From NCBI RefSeq assembly GCF_000003815.2, contig NC_049995.1:13669551-13733550 (forward strand): a stretch of 64,000 bases of DNA, in the 5' to 3' direction. The first letter of the stretch is position 1, and the number at the start of each line of letters is the position of its first letter. The notes below the pieces were generated by a model. The model ran no database searches. It was not told the origin of the DNA and saw nothing but the letters and a program-made list of their open reading frames with translations. Origin of the DNA: Branchiostoma floridae. Lineage: Eukaryota > Chordata > Leptocardii > Amphioxiformes > Branchiostomatidae. Of the stretch, positions 39,366 through 51,410 are shown piece after piece. A program made the position numbers and the translations under genes.

Positions 39366-42300
39366 TTAAACATTGCCGGGGGATTTACTTTTACCTCTGT
39401 GACTTCCTGATTACAGTTCTTATTAGGGTAAAACCATCCCAGTAAATCAACGTTGAAGATGAACATGCTAATGAAAGAGTAAAAATTTAATCGAAAGAAA
39501 ACAGACGTCCCTCTGAGACAGTATCATCACTGAAAGCGGATATTAGATATCACTCCGGGGCCGTGTATCATTGTCTGTAACTACATGATGAGCAAATGTA
39601 AGCTTGTGGAAAAGATTTTAAAGAACAGTAAGAAGAAAACAAGAACAACATTTGACCAGGAATCAACCTGCGATTTTTACTATGCTCTTTTCCGATTATA
39701 ATCTTGTGTTTACGAAAAAGGTCGGCGGAAAGATATAGAATAGTAAAAGGAAAGGAAAAAAGGAGTAGACACCTTTCAGGAATCCAACTGTGATTAAGGT
39801 TTATATCCTGCCTTTATTGCTATATATGACTTCATGCAAAAGACCGATGACGAACCCTTTATAATAGATTTAGTTGGCTTTATGCACTACGTGCAAGAGG
39901 ACGAGTGAGTGCCTTCACGCAAAAACAGCATTGCGTGAGATACTACACGTCAACGAAGGTCACCACAGTAACAAGTGATTTACAATAAGCTTCTATGAGC
40001 GCCTTCTCGTCCTTTTTTAACAACTTTCATTTTCTACTTATTGTCGGTACTTATTGCCTAATTTTTCTGGTCCTATAAAGTATATCTTTCTTTTAGTTTT
40101 TTTGTGCATCAATTAATTTTAAGGGCCTTAATCAGTGAACACCAGTTAAACGTGTATAAGGCTGAATAAAATCCCCATCTGTGACAAAATAATAATTCAG
40201 ACGATACTTAGTTTCAATCAATGTTGATGCTACGGAAGCCAATATTTCATTTCTCTGTACTGGGTCAGCAATGATTATGATGAAGGATTATTCGCAGATG
40301 CACAGCGCTGCAGTATAATTGCCTGTACAAGAGAGATACTTATCATCATCACTGGGTCTTGCACGAATGAACCTCTCTTTCCCTCTCTCTCTCTCTCTAT
40401 CCATCCTTATTATACGTAGCTTTGGATAGATCTTCTGCTTAACCGCGAGTGTTAAGTAATGAAACTAATTAGGCGAATAATGGCGAAGAAAGGCGAAGTG
40501 GCCGGGCAAATGTAAATAGAATAGTGTCCGTATGTACACAGTAACAACCTTCTACTGATGTTTGTAGTTGAAAGTTTTACAGACGTTCTTGAAAATGAAG
40601 AAGAGTATATGTACGTCTAAAATCAAATTCACAGGAATCAGATTTTGGAAATAGACGTTTCAAACAACATGCGGTGTTTTTCAGTTGCTTCAGTAACTGC
40701 ATTTAAGTATCTTATTACACTGTTATTTTTGTTTGTTGAATGGATTCGTTCTCCACTTCACTATTTTGTCTCACCATTACCGGTTTGCTAGGGCATCCTC
40801 ACTCCCCTGCGCACAAAGTCCCGCGAGGGGCATTGCCCAGTATAGCGTAGATGTAGATGTAGATGTGGGTGTCTAATCTTCATCGACGTATCACAGGAAC
40901 TAGAGTGAATTAACTTATTTCACATATAATCACCCCTGAGACAGCGTGGGGGATTTCACTACACCAGCTGCCACGAGCAGCCCAGCAATTCATATTGATC
41001 CACCTTGAAACCAAGTAATTAACTTCCGATGCCAAAGGTAATGTCAGTGGTAATCTTCTTTTGACAGAATCATGACCTTTTGTACTTCTATGTATACTAG
41101 ATGGAAAGTCAATTTGCAAATTGAGGCTAATTACAAGTACATGGTAGAAACTTACGGAAAATACATGTGACAATGGATAGTGATAAATGTTATTGTAAAA
41201 AGAGACAATTCTAATACTGGTGTTTGCTATTTCTAAACATGTTGGGTTTTACTTCTTTCATGGAAGCAGAGGAAGACGAAAAGCCCAACTTGTATACTTT
41301 CGTATTTCTTTTCTTTCTGAGTTATATTTACCTCGATTAAACGCCATTGTAGTTTTCCGAACCTTATCTCTATGTCCCGTGACCTAGGTGTACAAATCGC
41401 AATAAAAAATGAAAACAAAATGCTTTTCTTTATGTCGGATATAAATTCTTGTTACAAAAATCAATATTTTCTACAACCAGGTCAACTGAAAAGCCTGTGA
41501 ATCTATGATAAGCATTTTGACAGACCTTCCCTAGAGCTCGATCGAATATCGTAGAGACATAGTCTGTTTTCTCTGACAAGGCAATCTTGTAATAGACTTT
41601 TTGGATCAAGATTTATTAAAGCTAGAAGGTAGGCTCACGAAAATTTATCTTCATAGCAGAAATATGCCTACCATCATCACAAAGGATTTATAGGTCTACA
41701 GTTGATATTGAACATTTTTGCAATGCATAATAAATCATACAAAGTATCCAGCATGATATCAAAATGGTACACCGTGTACAATTAGATGAGTCTATTGATT
41801 TGTTCTAGTAGCTTAGAATCCCAATAACTTCCATGCAACCTTTCAATCGTTTTAGCACCATATGTATTTGGAACGAAATTACGTAACGCAGTATATGAAC
41901 AGTAGGGTCTCATGCCGTTTGCAGAAACGTTAATGCATATGTACTAAGGGCAAACAAATAGAAGTAACAATAAAAGTCTATTGCAAATTTTTACCCGAGG
42001 GCTAATTGCAGTTTACATGACAGCAGGGGATGGGTAAACAAGAAGTGTAGAACATGTATTCAATATGGCTAGTCTGAAAGCTAACTCTAAAGTTAAACTC
42101 GTTTTATACAAGCTGTAGGAATATACAAACAACCAACGCTGAAAGATCTTTCGGAGACTGTTATGACACGTTGTGGTTGAGATGCGCGTCACCTGGCAAG
42201 TGTGGCGTTGTCACTTTGCCAACAAAAATGACAACCAAATGGGGGAAGAAGTTTCTAAGCCCAAAGGGAAATGACCACTGCAGCACATCAGGAAGAATAT

Positions 42301-42374
42301 CGACATGTAGATGGCATATTTGCCGCAGTCCTACCGGAGATGAAATAGGTATAGGGTGGAGCATGTCAATGATA
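39366..42374. other. No gene recognised
   Basis: A CT microsatellite lies at 40379-40400 and a short dispersed repeat at 41982-42013. The open frames here have no domain and no splice support. Confidence 0.4.
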
Positions 42375-42570
42375 CCCCCTTTCCACTAGGACGACGCTCT
42401 CGCCGCGCTCTCTGCGACCTCAAATTTGACAGATCACTCAGCTTTCTGTAGAAATAAGATTATTTCTTTTTTACACTTTGCGCGTTTTGTTGTCTTCTCA
42501 GTCGGTTACACATATCCTATTTAAGTTATCAGTGAGAGCGTAGCGTGATCGCCGTCTAGTGGAAAGGGGG
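42375..42570. mobile_element. MITE, 196 bp, CCCCCTTTCCACTAG ends
   Basis: CCCCCTTTCCACTAG at the left and CTAGTGGAAAGGGGG at the right are perfect 15-bp inverted repeats, extended by imperfect GACG and CTCTCGC arms. Confidence 0.85.
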
Positions 42571-43744
42571 CCTTAAGACTACAGGACATCTCGTAATGCT
42601 TCGTTCAGTCCTGAATCCAATCCATGTTACATGTTCTGAATCTTATGAAGCAAAAGTAGTAAATGTATTTTCTTTAATTACTTGGCAATGAATATCCGTG
42701 CGTTATAACTATATCATTATATTCGTATCCCAGACCGCTTTGTTCAGAAAGTCCGAACACTTATTACTTAAAACCTTATGAAATAAATTTAATTTATTTT
42801 TCCGATCATTCTTCTGGCAATAGGTATATTATATTCGGAAGCAGGCTATAGTCTTATATTCGTTCAACCAATACGCTGGTTACATCCAGAAATAACAAAT
42901 ACTGTACATATTAGCAATTATCGAACATAAGGCAAAGATATGATTGCGTTAAAAGACGAATATGGCCAATATATAAGAAAAGGTCAGACAGTACTCACAT
43001 TAAATCCCCCAAGACGTGAAAATCTAGTGTACTAACCGGCATATCACCATTCAGCCCACACCGATCCTGTGAACAGCACCGTACCGTTGGGGTGTATGAC
43101 TCTCGTTGGAATCATCGCTACGGTTGAGTGTGACGTCGCGTCGGTGCACCTGTTCATATCGCGCACGATTGGCGTACTCATCATTCAGAAAATGGAGATG
43201 ATCTCGTCATCAAAAAGATGAATAAATCTCCTCGTGAAAAAGGCAAAATGACAAATGAAGGATTCTTTTATGTAAAATGAAATTTGCAAACCTGAATGTT
43301 ATGCTAATGCCGCTTGGCTGTGGTTAATTTATTTATAACTGAAGGTTTATTTGCAAGTTCATGCCCGTAGGCTAATAGGCAAGTAGATAGTAGGAACAAG
43401 ATAGGGATATGCATGTAACGGTAAATAGATAAATACTATATTATTATTATTACTATCTAGTACTGATATGTGTTAAGTGTACATGTGGCATTTTCTATAC
43501 GCTGTATGATGTAAGTACATACAGTGCCAGTTTGTGCTAGCTTATGTTATCCCACATCTAAGTCATTGTTTGATTCATCAAATTCAAATCTGATTTCATA
43601 AGCATCACAGTTAGTACGACTGCTAGCCTAGCCTAGTAAACACAGATCGTATCCGTATCTTGCGTTGTCTGTTTAACCTACCTAAAAAAAAAACTCATGG
43701 TTCAATAAACGTAGTACTACGCTGTTATTGTATGTCATATTGTT

Positions 43745-43860
43745 TCCAGGGCTAGCCCGTGATGCATGCTTCCGACTTGTTGGGTAGCTCTGACTGTATT
43801 TCTCAGTATACAGCCGAATAAATCAAATCAAATCAAATTAAATCAAATCAATAAAAGAGT
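43745..43860 (+). repeat. Retroposon 3' tail with AAATC repeats
   Basis: A segment ending CAGCCGAATAAATCAAATC is followed by repeats of AAATC. This looks like the 3' end of a retroposed copy with a short-repeat tail. Confidence 0.5.
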
Positions 43861-44417
43861 TAATGATACTCTACTTCATAGTCAATAATTCGAAACACAC
43901 CTGTAGATTAGTGTTCCTGTGAACTATTAGACTAAAAAAAATGATAAGTTCACTACTAGAAATGCAGTAGAAACGCAGACTGACAAAAATTCATAACCAT
44001 GCATTAACTGTAGCCAATCCATTTGCCTTGAGATAAATGGTGGCCAAGATTAGAGAGCTCCCTTTAGCTTCATTATTAGTTGGTAGGTTAATCTTCGTCA
44101 GCAGTTGCTTGGTTGAGTGCAAATAATCAGTTAAGCCATGCACGCATCAGGAAAATTGCATTTATGAGGTAGACATCACTTGTTGTCAACAAGAGCACGA
44201 AAGCGACCGTAATCAGAGCAACAAGGCTTAAGTTAATTACGTTCATGAAATGTATCTGGGACCGCCTAAATGCTCTGGATACAACATACCCGTAAATTAA
44301 AATGTAAATCGTTACTTTGGTACAGCTAGTCTTTTCGTGGAATATGAAACGCCTTTCTTCTTCACATGCGCAAGAAGCGTGCAAAAATCAAGCGAATGAA
44401 GAATGATTTTCTAAATG

Positions 44418-45294
44418 AATTTTTGAACTGTGAAGGAAGCCCTAATGTATGGAAGCCTATTCATGGTAATGTACCATTTAGAGTAACAGTTATGATTAGG
44501 TCATTGCAGGAATGTGGAGACACGCACCTCATCGGGATAGGGGGAAATAATTGCATCATCGCTTCGATCGTAAAATTTAAAGGTACTAGGCCACCTCTAG
44601 GTCGTGCAAAGGACCTCATCAACTGAGTGCCTGTTAATCTTTCCTGTATGTATGAATACAGTCGTTAAGCGTAATAAAACGTATAGGCGATCAGTCAGAG
44701 AAGTTTAGTGCTGTATTCGCCGTCTTGCCGCCGCCTTTGTTGATTCAATTTCTTATGATATTCCGGCAGCTCATACCATTCGTCAAGAGGAACCTTATGA
44801 ACTGAGTGAGTGTTAATTTTTGAACTGTGAAGGAAAACCTAATGTAAGGAAGCCCATGTAATGTTTACTGTAATAGCTATGGCCAGGTCATTGCTGGAAT
44901 GCATAGACACGCACTCCGTCGGGGTAGGTGAAATAATTTGTTTCATCGCTTCGATCGTGAAATTTAAAGGTACTAGGGCACCTCTAGGTTGCGAGAACGT
45001 CCTCATCATCTGAGTGCCTGTTAATCTTTGCTGCAATATGAATACAGTCGTTAAGCGTAATAAAACGTATAGGCAATCAGTCAGAGAAGTTTTGTGCTGT
45101 ATTCGCCGTCTTGTTGCCGCCTTTGTTGATTCAATTTTTATGATGTGCCGGCAGCTCATTCTTCAAGAAAGACCTCATGAACTGAGCGAGTGTTAATATT
45201 TGCCGTATATGTGGATACAGTCGTTCGGAAAAATAAAATTTAAAAAAAAACGTATCGACAATAAATTGATATATTTCTGTGTTGTATTCGCCGT
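44418..45294. repeat. About 395-bp tandem duplication, two copies plus a partial third
   Basis: Copies start near 44418 and 44815 with TTTTTGAACTGTGAAGGAA and run through ATCGCTTCGATCGT, AGTGCCTGTTAATCTTT and GTATTCGCCGTCTT. A third partial copy at about 45190-45294 is cut by the element at 45295. The 86-residue frame at 44366-44626 crosses copy 1 and is not kept in copy 2. Its coding origin is unknown. Confidence 0.75.
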
Positions 45295-46259
45295 CTTAAC
45301 CCTATTCAGACCTGGCTTTTTTGGTCATCCCTGGACCGGAGGGGGGCTTTTGAGGCGCTCCACTTCTAAGTCCTATAACTCTTGAACGACGTGTTGTAGG
45401 GCCACTAAATTTTCAGGACATAATATCGACATAATATCTGGCGAGTAGTTGACGTTTGACGTTACGTTAACGTAAAATGACGTAACTATGACGTCATCAA
45501 TTTGATTGTATTGGCCGGACCCATGAAAAAAGGGTATTCTCAGAAAACTTCGAGTTATACTACAAAAATGTAACAACAAGTGCAGATAACAGAATAATAA
45601 TGTTTATTAAGACCTGTATTGCCAATAGCATCATCAATGATGTCATAATGACGTCATAAAATGACGTAATGCACATCTAAGATACGATTTAGGCTCCGCC
45701 ATATTATATCCACCACCTTGAATTTTTAAAACTACTTTTTTTGCAACAAATAATCACAAAGGGCAATGGAAATAGACTAAATTCATTCATTTAGATGGTT
45801 TTTGATGAAAAAATACCAGGTAGTTACAAATTTTAAGGGATAATTAGCTTGTTATTCTTGATCTGGCCATGCGGTCCGCCATCTTGGATTTTGGGCTGAT
45901 GACGTCATCAAATTAGCATAATTTATGCATATATAATTATGAAAGATATGCTAAATAATATAAGATTTTATTTATGTAACAAAATAGCAGTAATATAGCA
46001 AATAAATGTGAAAAATACATTGTTAGAACCAAAAATAGTGATTTTTGGCAAAACTGCCTGTCAGCAAACGGTTGCCATGGCAACACGAAAAAATGGAAAA
46101 TTTGTCAAACTTCGTAAAATTGTTGCCAACAATATTTTAGGAAAACTCACCAAATTTGGTGGCTTTAGCGTAAGGCGTTCTGGCTTTATAGGACCTCGAA
46201 GTTGGCGCGGGCCTCAAAAGCCACCCCCCCCCACCCACCCCCGTCTGAATAGGGTTAAG
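45295..46259. mobile_element. TIR element, 965 bp
   Basis: CTTAACCCTATTCAGAC at the left and GTCTGAATAGGGTTAAG at the right are perfect 17-bp inverted repeats. The subterminal regions also pair (GGGGGGCTTTTGAGGC with GCCTCAAAAGCC). The interior is AT-rich with no transposase frame; the longest open frame (46008-46400) runs over the right end. Confidence 0.85.
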
Positions 46260-48047
46260 GGACCCTCTCACTGCACTTGCATCACGCTTGCGGCACTGCG
46301 GGGTTCGAAAGATACTACGAATTTCAGAGATAAAGATCGAATTGTATTGTGTATTTTTTCGTCTGCTAAGTCATACTTTTATGAATCACGCAATATCTAA
46401 ATTTCTGAATTAGAATAATTCGGAGAAAATAACCAAACAGTGATTCAGTGAATGAACCCCACAGTGACGCAAGCTTGACGCAGTGAGAGCGCACCTTTAC
46501 GGTCTTACAATGACGGAAGACATCGTTGATCGCCGGCAGCCCTTGTCATTTGTTAAGAACAAAATGTACCCTAGCGGGTTCAGCATTTACTGATGATTAA
46601 AGACACCCTTGTTGAACCTTAGGGCAGCTTCTCTAATTCCTTTGTCATCCTCATCTGATGTAAAGATATGTGAAGCATGGTATGTATTTTCAAGTATCTG
46701 GTAGCTGTGGCTCTCGTTTTCAGCCAAATACAACAGGTCACCCCCACTCTTCTGGATAAGTCTCAGAGGGCAGTTAGTCGCCCCGTAAAGTTTGGTCTCC
46801 ATGCTTCAATAGGGAGAAAAGAAGCTTAAAAATCTTGCTTTGTGGATTCGTAGATAAAAAGCAAAATAAAGTGACATTTTGTGCACAGGACAGATAACTT
46901 TGGAGAAAAGTTTAGAAATCAACCAAGAAAGTTACGACAAAATGAGCATACAAATAAGCACGGTATGAATGATACAGGTTTTTACTTTCATGTTCCACTG
47001 CCTTCAGGTACTTATTATATCATTTTCAGATGGATTCTGGTGTATTCATGTTCATGATCATGAAATATGATATTATACATTGCCGGCGCCTTAACATGCA
47101 ATGACGATTAATAACCTTCCCTATCATAAGAATACAGCATCAAGTAAAGAGGAAGACAAGCTAGGGATAAATACTGGCTATGGTTGCTTAAGACGAAAAC
47201 GGCGACAGTACAGTTTTTTTCCTGTATATCGTGGATTGCATATCTTTTTACTCCGTGTATTAGATACGATAGTATGTGATTGTGCCAGAGGTAAAAAGTA
47301 GTTGCCTATATAATTGAGATAACGTTATATGACTATTTTTCTGATCAATGTTTCCTAAAGAAGAAAAAATACCAACTGCCCAAAACAATTCCCCAACTTA
47401 CCTGACAATCATTGCAATTATCAAATCTCTCACTAGAGGCAGACAACGACTGAACCCTCGGGACTACCCAAAAGACAAAGACAAACTAGATGCTGCAAAA
47501 AAAAAAAACTTGTCCAATATTGAGCCTAAACCCACATCTTCTTGGAGATCAGTAACCACATGCGCTAAGCCTTTGGCCAGCCGCCATTTGAACAAACAAT
47601 CTCACCCACGGCAGCGCAAAGTACAAAGATCAACCGGTGGTTTAACTGCAAATCCTACAAGGACGAAATTCTACACCAGCCTGCATAAATATCTCATAAG
47701 TGGGACAAGTAACCCCATATTATCCCAAACATGTAAGTATTAGACATCTTATAGGTTGCGTGTAGATCATTGCTAACTTGAAGGGCAATGGAGTTCATGC
47801 TGGTACAGCCACCGTTTATACGGAAATGAGTTGCATAGGCTCCGGTCGAAAGAGTAACAGATATATTAGCAATTTTATGTCTGTCTAAGAGAGGGGGTAA
47901 TTATGAGGGCATGTGTAGGAGTGAATTCTGTTGGCTTGTAATTTTCTATGATAGATTTGAAAACGTACATATTATGTATACATTTCGGTTATGTTTATAA
48001 AGAGGTTGTTTATCTAATTCATAGTATTTCGTCAACTTTTCAGGACA
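46260..48047. other. Upstream region of the LRR gene
   Basis: A 131-residue open frame at 47348-47743 is rich in Lys, Thr, Pro and Ser, with no domain I recognise and no homologue visible here. It may be chance. The acceptor TTTTCAG ends at 48043, just before GACAATG of the LRR gene, so a 5' untranslated exon probably lies in or before this interval. Confidence 0.35.
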
Positions 48048-49457
48048 ATGGTCGTTTTTAGGCGCAGTCTCCTGCTCCTGTTCATCCATTGTTGTGGGGC
48101 CGAAGTCTGTCCGGAACAATGTGCATGTTTGTCTTACGTCAACTGCATGGGCCGAGACCTTACGGAAATACCCGAAGATTTGCCGAACGACACTAGCACT
48201 CTTGACCTGCGACTGAACAACCTGCGCCGCCTAACGGAGGGGGTGTTTTCTGCAGTACCGAAGCTAGTCTACCTGCATTTGGACTCTACAAACATACACG
48301 AAATACACGACCTAGCCTTCATCAATCTTTACCGTTTACATCACTTGTATCTCTCCCAGAACAGTCTCTCCACAGTTCCCTGTGCAGCCTTTCAGATAAT
48401 ACCACATCTAACACATCTTCGTCTGAGTGGAAACGCAATCTCAACCATTCCACCAAACTGCTTTGAAGGAATTAATAACTTATATGGCATAGAGCTTGAC
48501 AACAACCGGATTCAAAGCCTCCATGAAGACGCGTTTTCGGGGCTACAGGAACTCCGTGACTTGAATGTTGCCTATAACAGACTTGTTGCAGTACCGGAAC
48601 AAGCTCTAAACCAGATTCCAAACTTGCAAACTCTTCGTCTTGACGGGAATCCAATTCACATTATAGGATCAGACGACTTTAAAAACGTCAGCCGCCTGGT
48701 TTCTCTGTCTCTTGGTAACCTAGGCGAAGGCCTTGACATAGAGGAAGGTGCCCTGTCTCATCTTAGTCTTGTAAAGTTAACTTTGTCGGACAACAGCCTA
48801 CATGACCTGCCTGTTTCTGTCCGAAACGTGAGTTCACTGGTCCAGTTCGACCTTCGTGGCAACTTCTTCCCCATCATCTTCGAATCTTGGTTCGAAAACA
48901 TGGCGGAGTTACAGACGCTGAACCTGGCCTCTGTGAGCCTGCAGTTCCTGTTCGAACCGGCTCTCCGTGGCTTGTTCTCACTCAGAACTCTCTATCTAAA
49001 CCACAACGCGCTGGAATCTCTGTTTGAGACAACATTCCAGGATACCCAAGCGCTTAAGTCTCTCCAGCTAAACAACAACGAGCTTCAGACTCTACCAGCT
49101 GGATTGTTCGCAGGTCTGACGTCCCTAGAGAGTATCTTCCTCTACAACAATAAGCTAACAGAGCTTCCGGCCGAACTCTTTACAGACACAGTATCGTTGA
49201 AATACTTGTACCTATCTGGTAACAGGGTGGTGACTCTTCCGGGGGACATTTTTCACGGGCTACACTCGCTGTCGTTCCTTGATCTTTCACTGAATCATCT
49301 GGAAGAACTACCTGAAGAATTATTTGACAATTTGACGTCACTGGAGCTGCTGTATCTCCATGGCAACCGACTGACGGAAGTCCCATCTAGTCTCGAGAGA
49401 ATGATGACGCAGTTGAGGGAAGTCAGCCTGGACGATAATCCAATAGAGATCGACTAG
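48048..49457 (+). CDS. Secreted leucine-rich repeat protein, 18 LRRs, single coding exon
   Basis: 469 residues. A hydrophobic signal peptide (FRRSLLLLFIHCCGA) is followed by an N-terminal LRR cap with the C-x3-C-x-C-x6-C pattern (VCPEQCACLSYVNC). About 18 repeats of 23-24 residues of the typical LxxLxLxxNxLxxLPxxxF type run from near residue 48 to the end. Repeats 8 and 11 are irregular. The chain stops at DDNPIEID with no C-terminal cysteine cap, no membrane helix and no GPI-type tail, so as read it is a soluble secreted protein. The acceptor TTTTCAG lies four bases before the ATG, implying an upstream non-coding exon. A family role in binding or recognition is only inferred. It resembles amphioxus LRR proteins compared with lamprey VLRs, but the missing C-cap argues against a true VLR. 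Confidence 0.9.
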   Translation: MVVFRRSLLLLFIHCCGAEVCPEQCACLSYVNCMGRDLTEIPEDLPNDTSTLDLRLNNLRRLTEGVFSAVPKLVYLHLDSTNIHEIHDLAFINLYRLHHLYLSQNSLSTVPCAAFQIIPHLTHLRLSGNAISTIPPNCFEGINNLYGIELDNNRIQSLHEDAFSGLQELRDLNVAYNRLVAVPEQALNQIPNLQTLRLDGNPIHIIGSDDFKNVSRLVSLSLGNLGEGLDIEEGALSHLSLVKLTLSDNSLHDLPVSVRNVSSLVQFDLRGNFFPIIFESWFENMAELQTLNLASVSLQFLFEPALRGLFSLRTLYLNHNALESLFETTFQDTQALKSLQLNNNELQTLPAGLFAGLTSLESIFLYNNKLTELPAELFTDTVSLKYLYLSGNRVVTLPGDIFHGLHSLSFLDLSLNHLEELPEELFDNLTSLELLYLHGNRLTEVPSSLERMMTQLREVSLDDNPIEID

Positions 49458-49759
49458 GCTACTATCTAACCTATAGTCTTAGTCAACCGGCGACATACTT
49501 TATTGCTCATTAGCTAACATTCATGCTAACATACATCAAAGTTGCTTCCGATTTCTTTTCGACACATTCCTTGCCTACGTAATAACATGATTACATTACA
49601 TTAGCTGGAAACCTATTTGAAATCGTGATTATCATTGATTTCCATGTAAGCTTATTTAAGCAAAAAAACGAATGAAGAATATAATGCATGGCTTTCCTAA
49701 ACCTTCGGTAAGAAATCTAAAAGGTGACACGTGATGTAAAGTTGATAGATAGCGAAAGA

Positions 49760-49765
49760 AATAAA
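49760..49765 (+). terminator. Candidate polyadenylation signal
   Basis: AATAAA about 300 bases after the LRR gene stop, the first clear match in sense orientation. Confidence 0.45.
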
Positions 49766-51410
49766 GCATCATGTTCTTATTCATTTTACCATTCACTTGT
49801 CAAGGACGGTACGGATTAGCAAATAGAATACAGTTGACTGATAGCAAGGTTAAGCACGTGTAAAATAATACATGACCTACTTTACACTTAACATCTGTTA
49901 CCATGAAACAAAAGCGCTTGTAACGTGAAACATAATGTAGATATCTTTGTATCTTTTTTATTGATTGTCATGTGGGATGTTTTTCATTTGGGGCAAAGTG
50001 CATGGCTAAACATCTTTTCGTTTTATTCTTTACATTGTCAACTGTTTTACTTTTTAAATGTAAAATGTACAAATTTGTCTAAGAATTGTCCGAATTGTCT
50101 AGCTTACAAATCAACGACATTACTGTAATTTCTTTTCAATTTGAAGGTAAATCCAACAAAATAGATTTAGATTTTATCACATTGTTTAAGTACTTTCAAT
50201 TAATGACTATATGAGTGTAATGATCCGTTTATGAAAACAATTATTGTACTTTTGATTTAATAGAAAGTCTTAAAATTAAATCCAAAATAGCCAGATGAAT
50301 ACAAAGGTCTGAGAACTTTCCTCTTTGATATGATAAGTCTGGACTACGTGCGTATCGAACCGTTCTGCACTGTATGTGCTATTTTTGACCATGGGTTTAC
50401 AAAGGGTCATCTTCATTGTGACCATGACTTAAACCGCTATTGTAATCTCCACACAAAAAAAGAAGCATTAACAGTGCTCATTTGTTCTCCTAAGTGTCAG
50501 CTGCCGTGAAGCTTGAACATTGAACATTGACCAAAGATAGTGCAATGACAATAAATTACGGTTCTTGGTGGCATAATGTGCAGATAATGACACACTGGCG
50601 CACCTAATCCGTGTATTTTTGGCAAACTTTTTGACAGATTAGCCGAAAACTCTTGGTGGTCGTCACTCCAACGTCGGGGTGGGTATATCGTGCCTTACCC
50701 AAATGCACAACATCGGGGCAAGGCGAGTATGGAACCCATGATCTATTATGGGTTCCGAGATGAGCACTCTACGCGTTACGACACACAGACCTCGCACGTA
50801 CCACAATAAAACCGCAATATTTTACTCTGTACTCGGTACACAATTAGTCACATGGTGTTCATATTGGAGGTTAATGATTTTTTGTCAGGTTTCTTACTTT
50901 TGATTGGCCATTGTGCGACTTTTGTTTGGATAGAAAGAAAGAAAGAAGCGGTGTCTGTGGTGGTGTAAATACGTTTGACCTTTCGGAGAAAACATGTAAA
51001 ATTTGCAGATGGAATGACTTACAGGACACGGACTGGTAAGAAGGAAAACAATCAGAAAATGAAAATCAAATTCATGGCTTAATGTAACCTGCAACGTTTT
51101 TATTTTACGTGAAATGCGTTGCAGTGTACCATGGATTGCACACCACAAACTTGCCGTGTGAGTCAGTGCGGATGACCATATGTCGCTGAGGTCGATACTG
51201 TGAATGAAAAGCCGCACACCGTCCCTGACACGTAGTCAACCTCATTTTCTTCCAAAACAAAACAATCTCCATCGCACCATGTTTCTTACCTCTGATTGGC
51301 TTGCACCTTGACCCCCTTGACCGCTGTAGACGTTCTACAAAGACATTTGATACCGTGAGACGTGGCATTACCATAGAAGACATCGTAACCGGTTGGTCAT
51401 CTCCTGGGAC
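49766..51410. other. Intergenic space before the mosaic gene
   Basis: It contains the 3' flank of the LRR gene, a SINE at 50655-50805, and presumably the mosaic gene's promoter. No coding exon is seen. Confidence 0.4.
50655..50805 (-). repeat. tRNA-derived SINE, minus orientation
   Basis: The minus strand carries GTAACGCGTAGAGTGCTCAT and then ATGGGTTCCATACTCGCC (box A and box B-like) and GATGTTGTGCATTTGGGTAA. It is the same arrangement as the SINE at 22481-22625. Confidence 0.65.

Noticed and set aside
44127..44384. Minus-strand 85-codon frame with a hydrophobic helix, like a GPCR fragment
   Set aside because: It has no DRY, NPxxY or cysteine landmark and overlaps the duplicated unit; one hydrophobic stretch is not enough.
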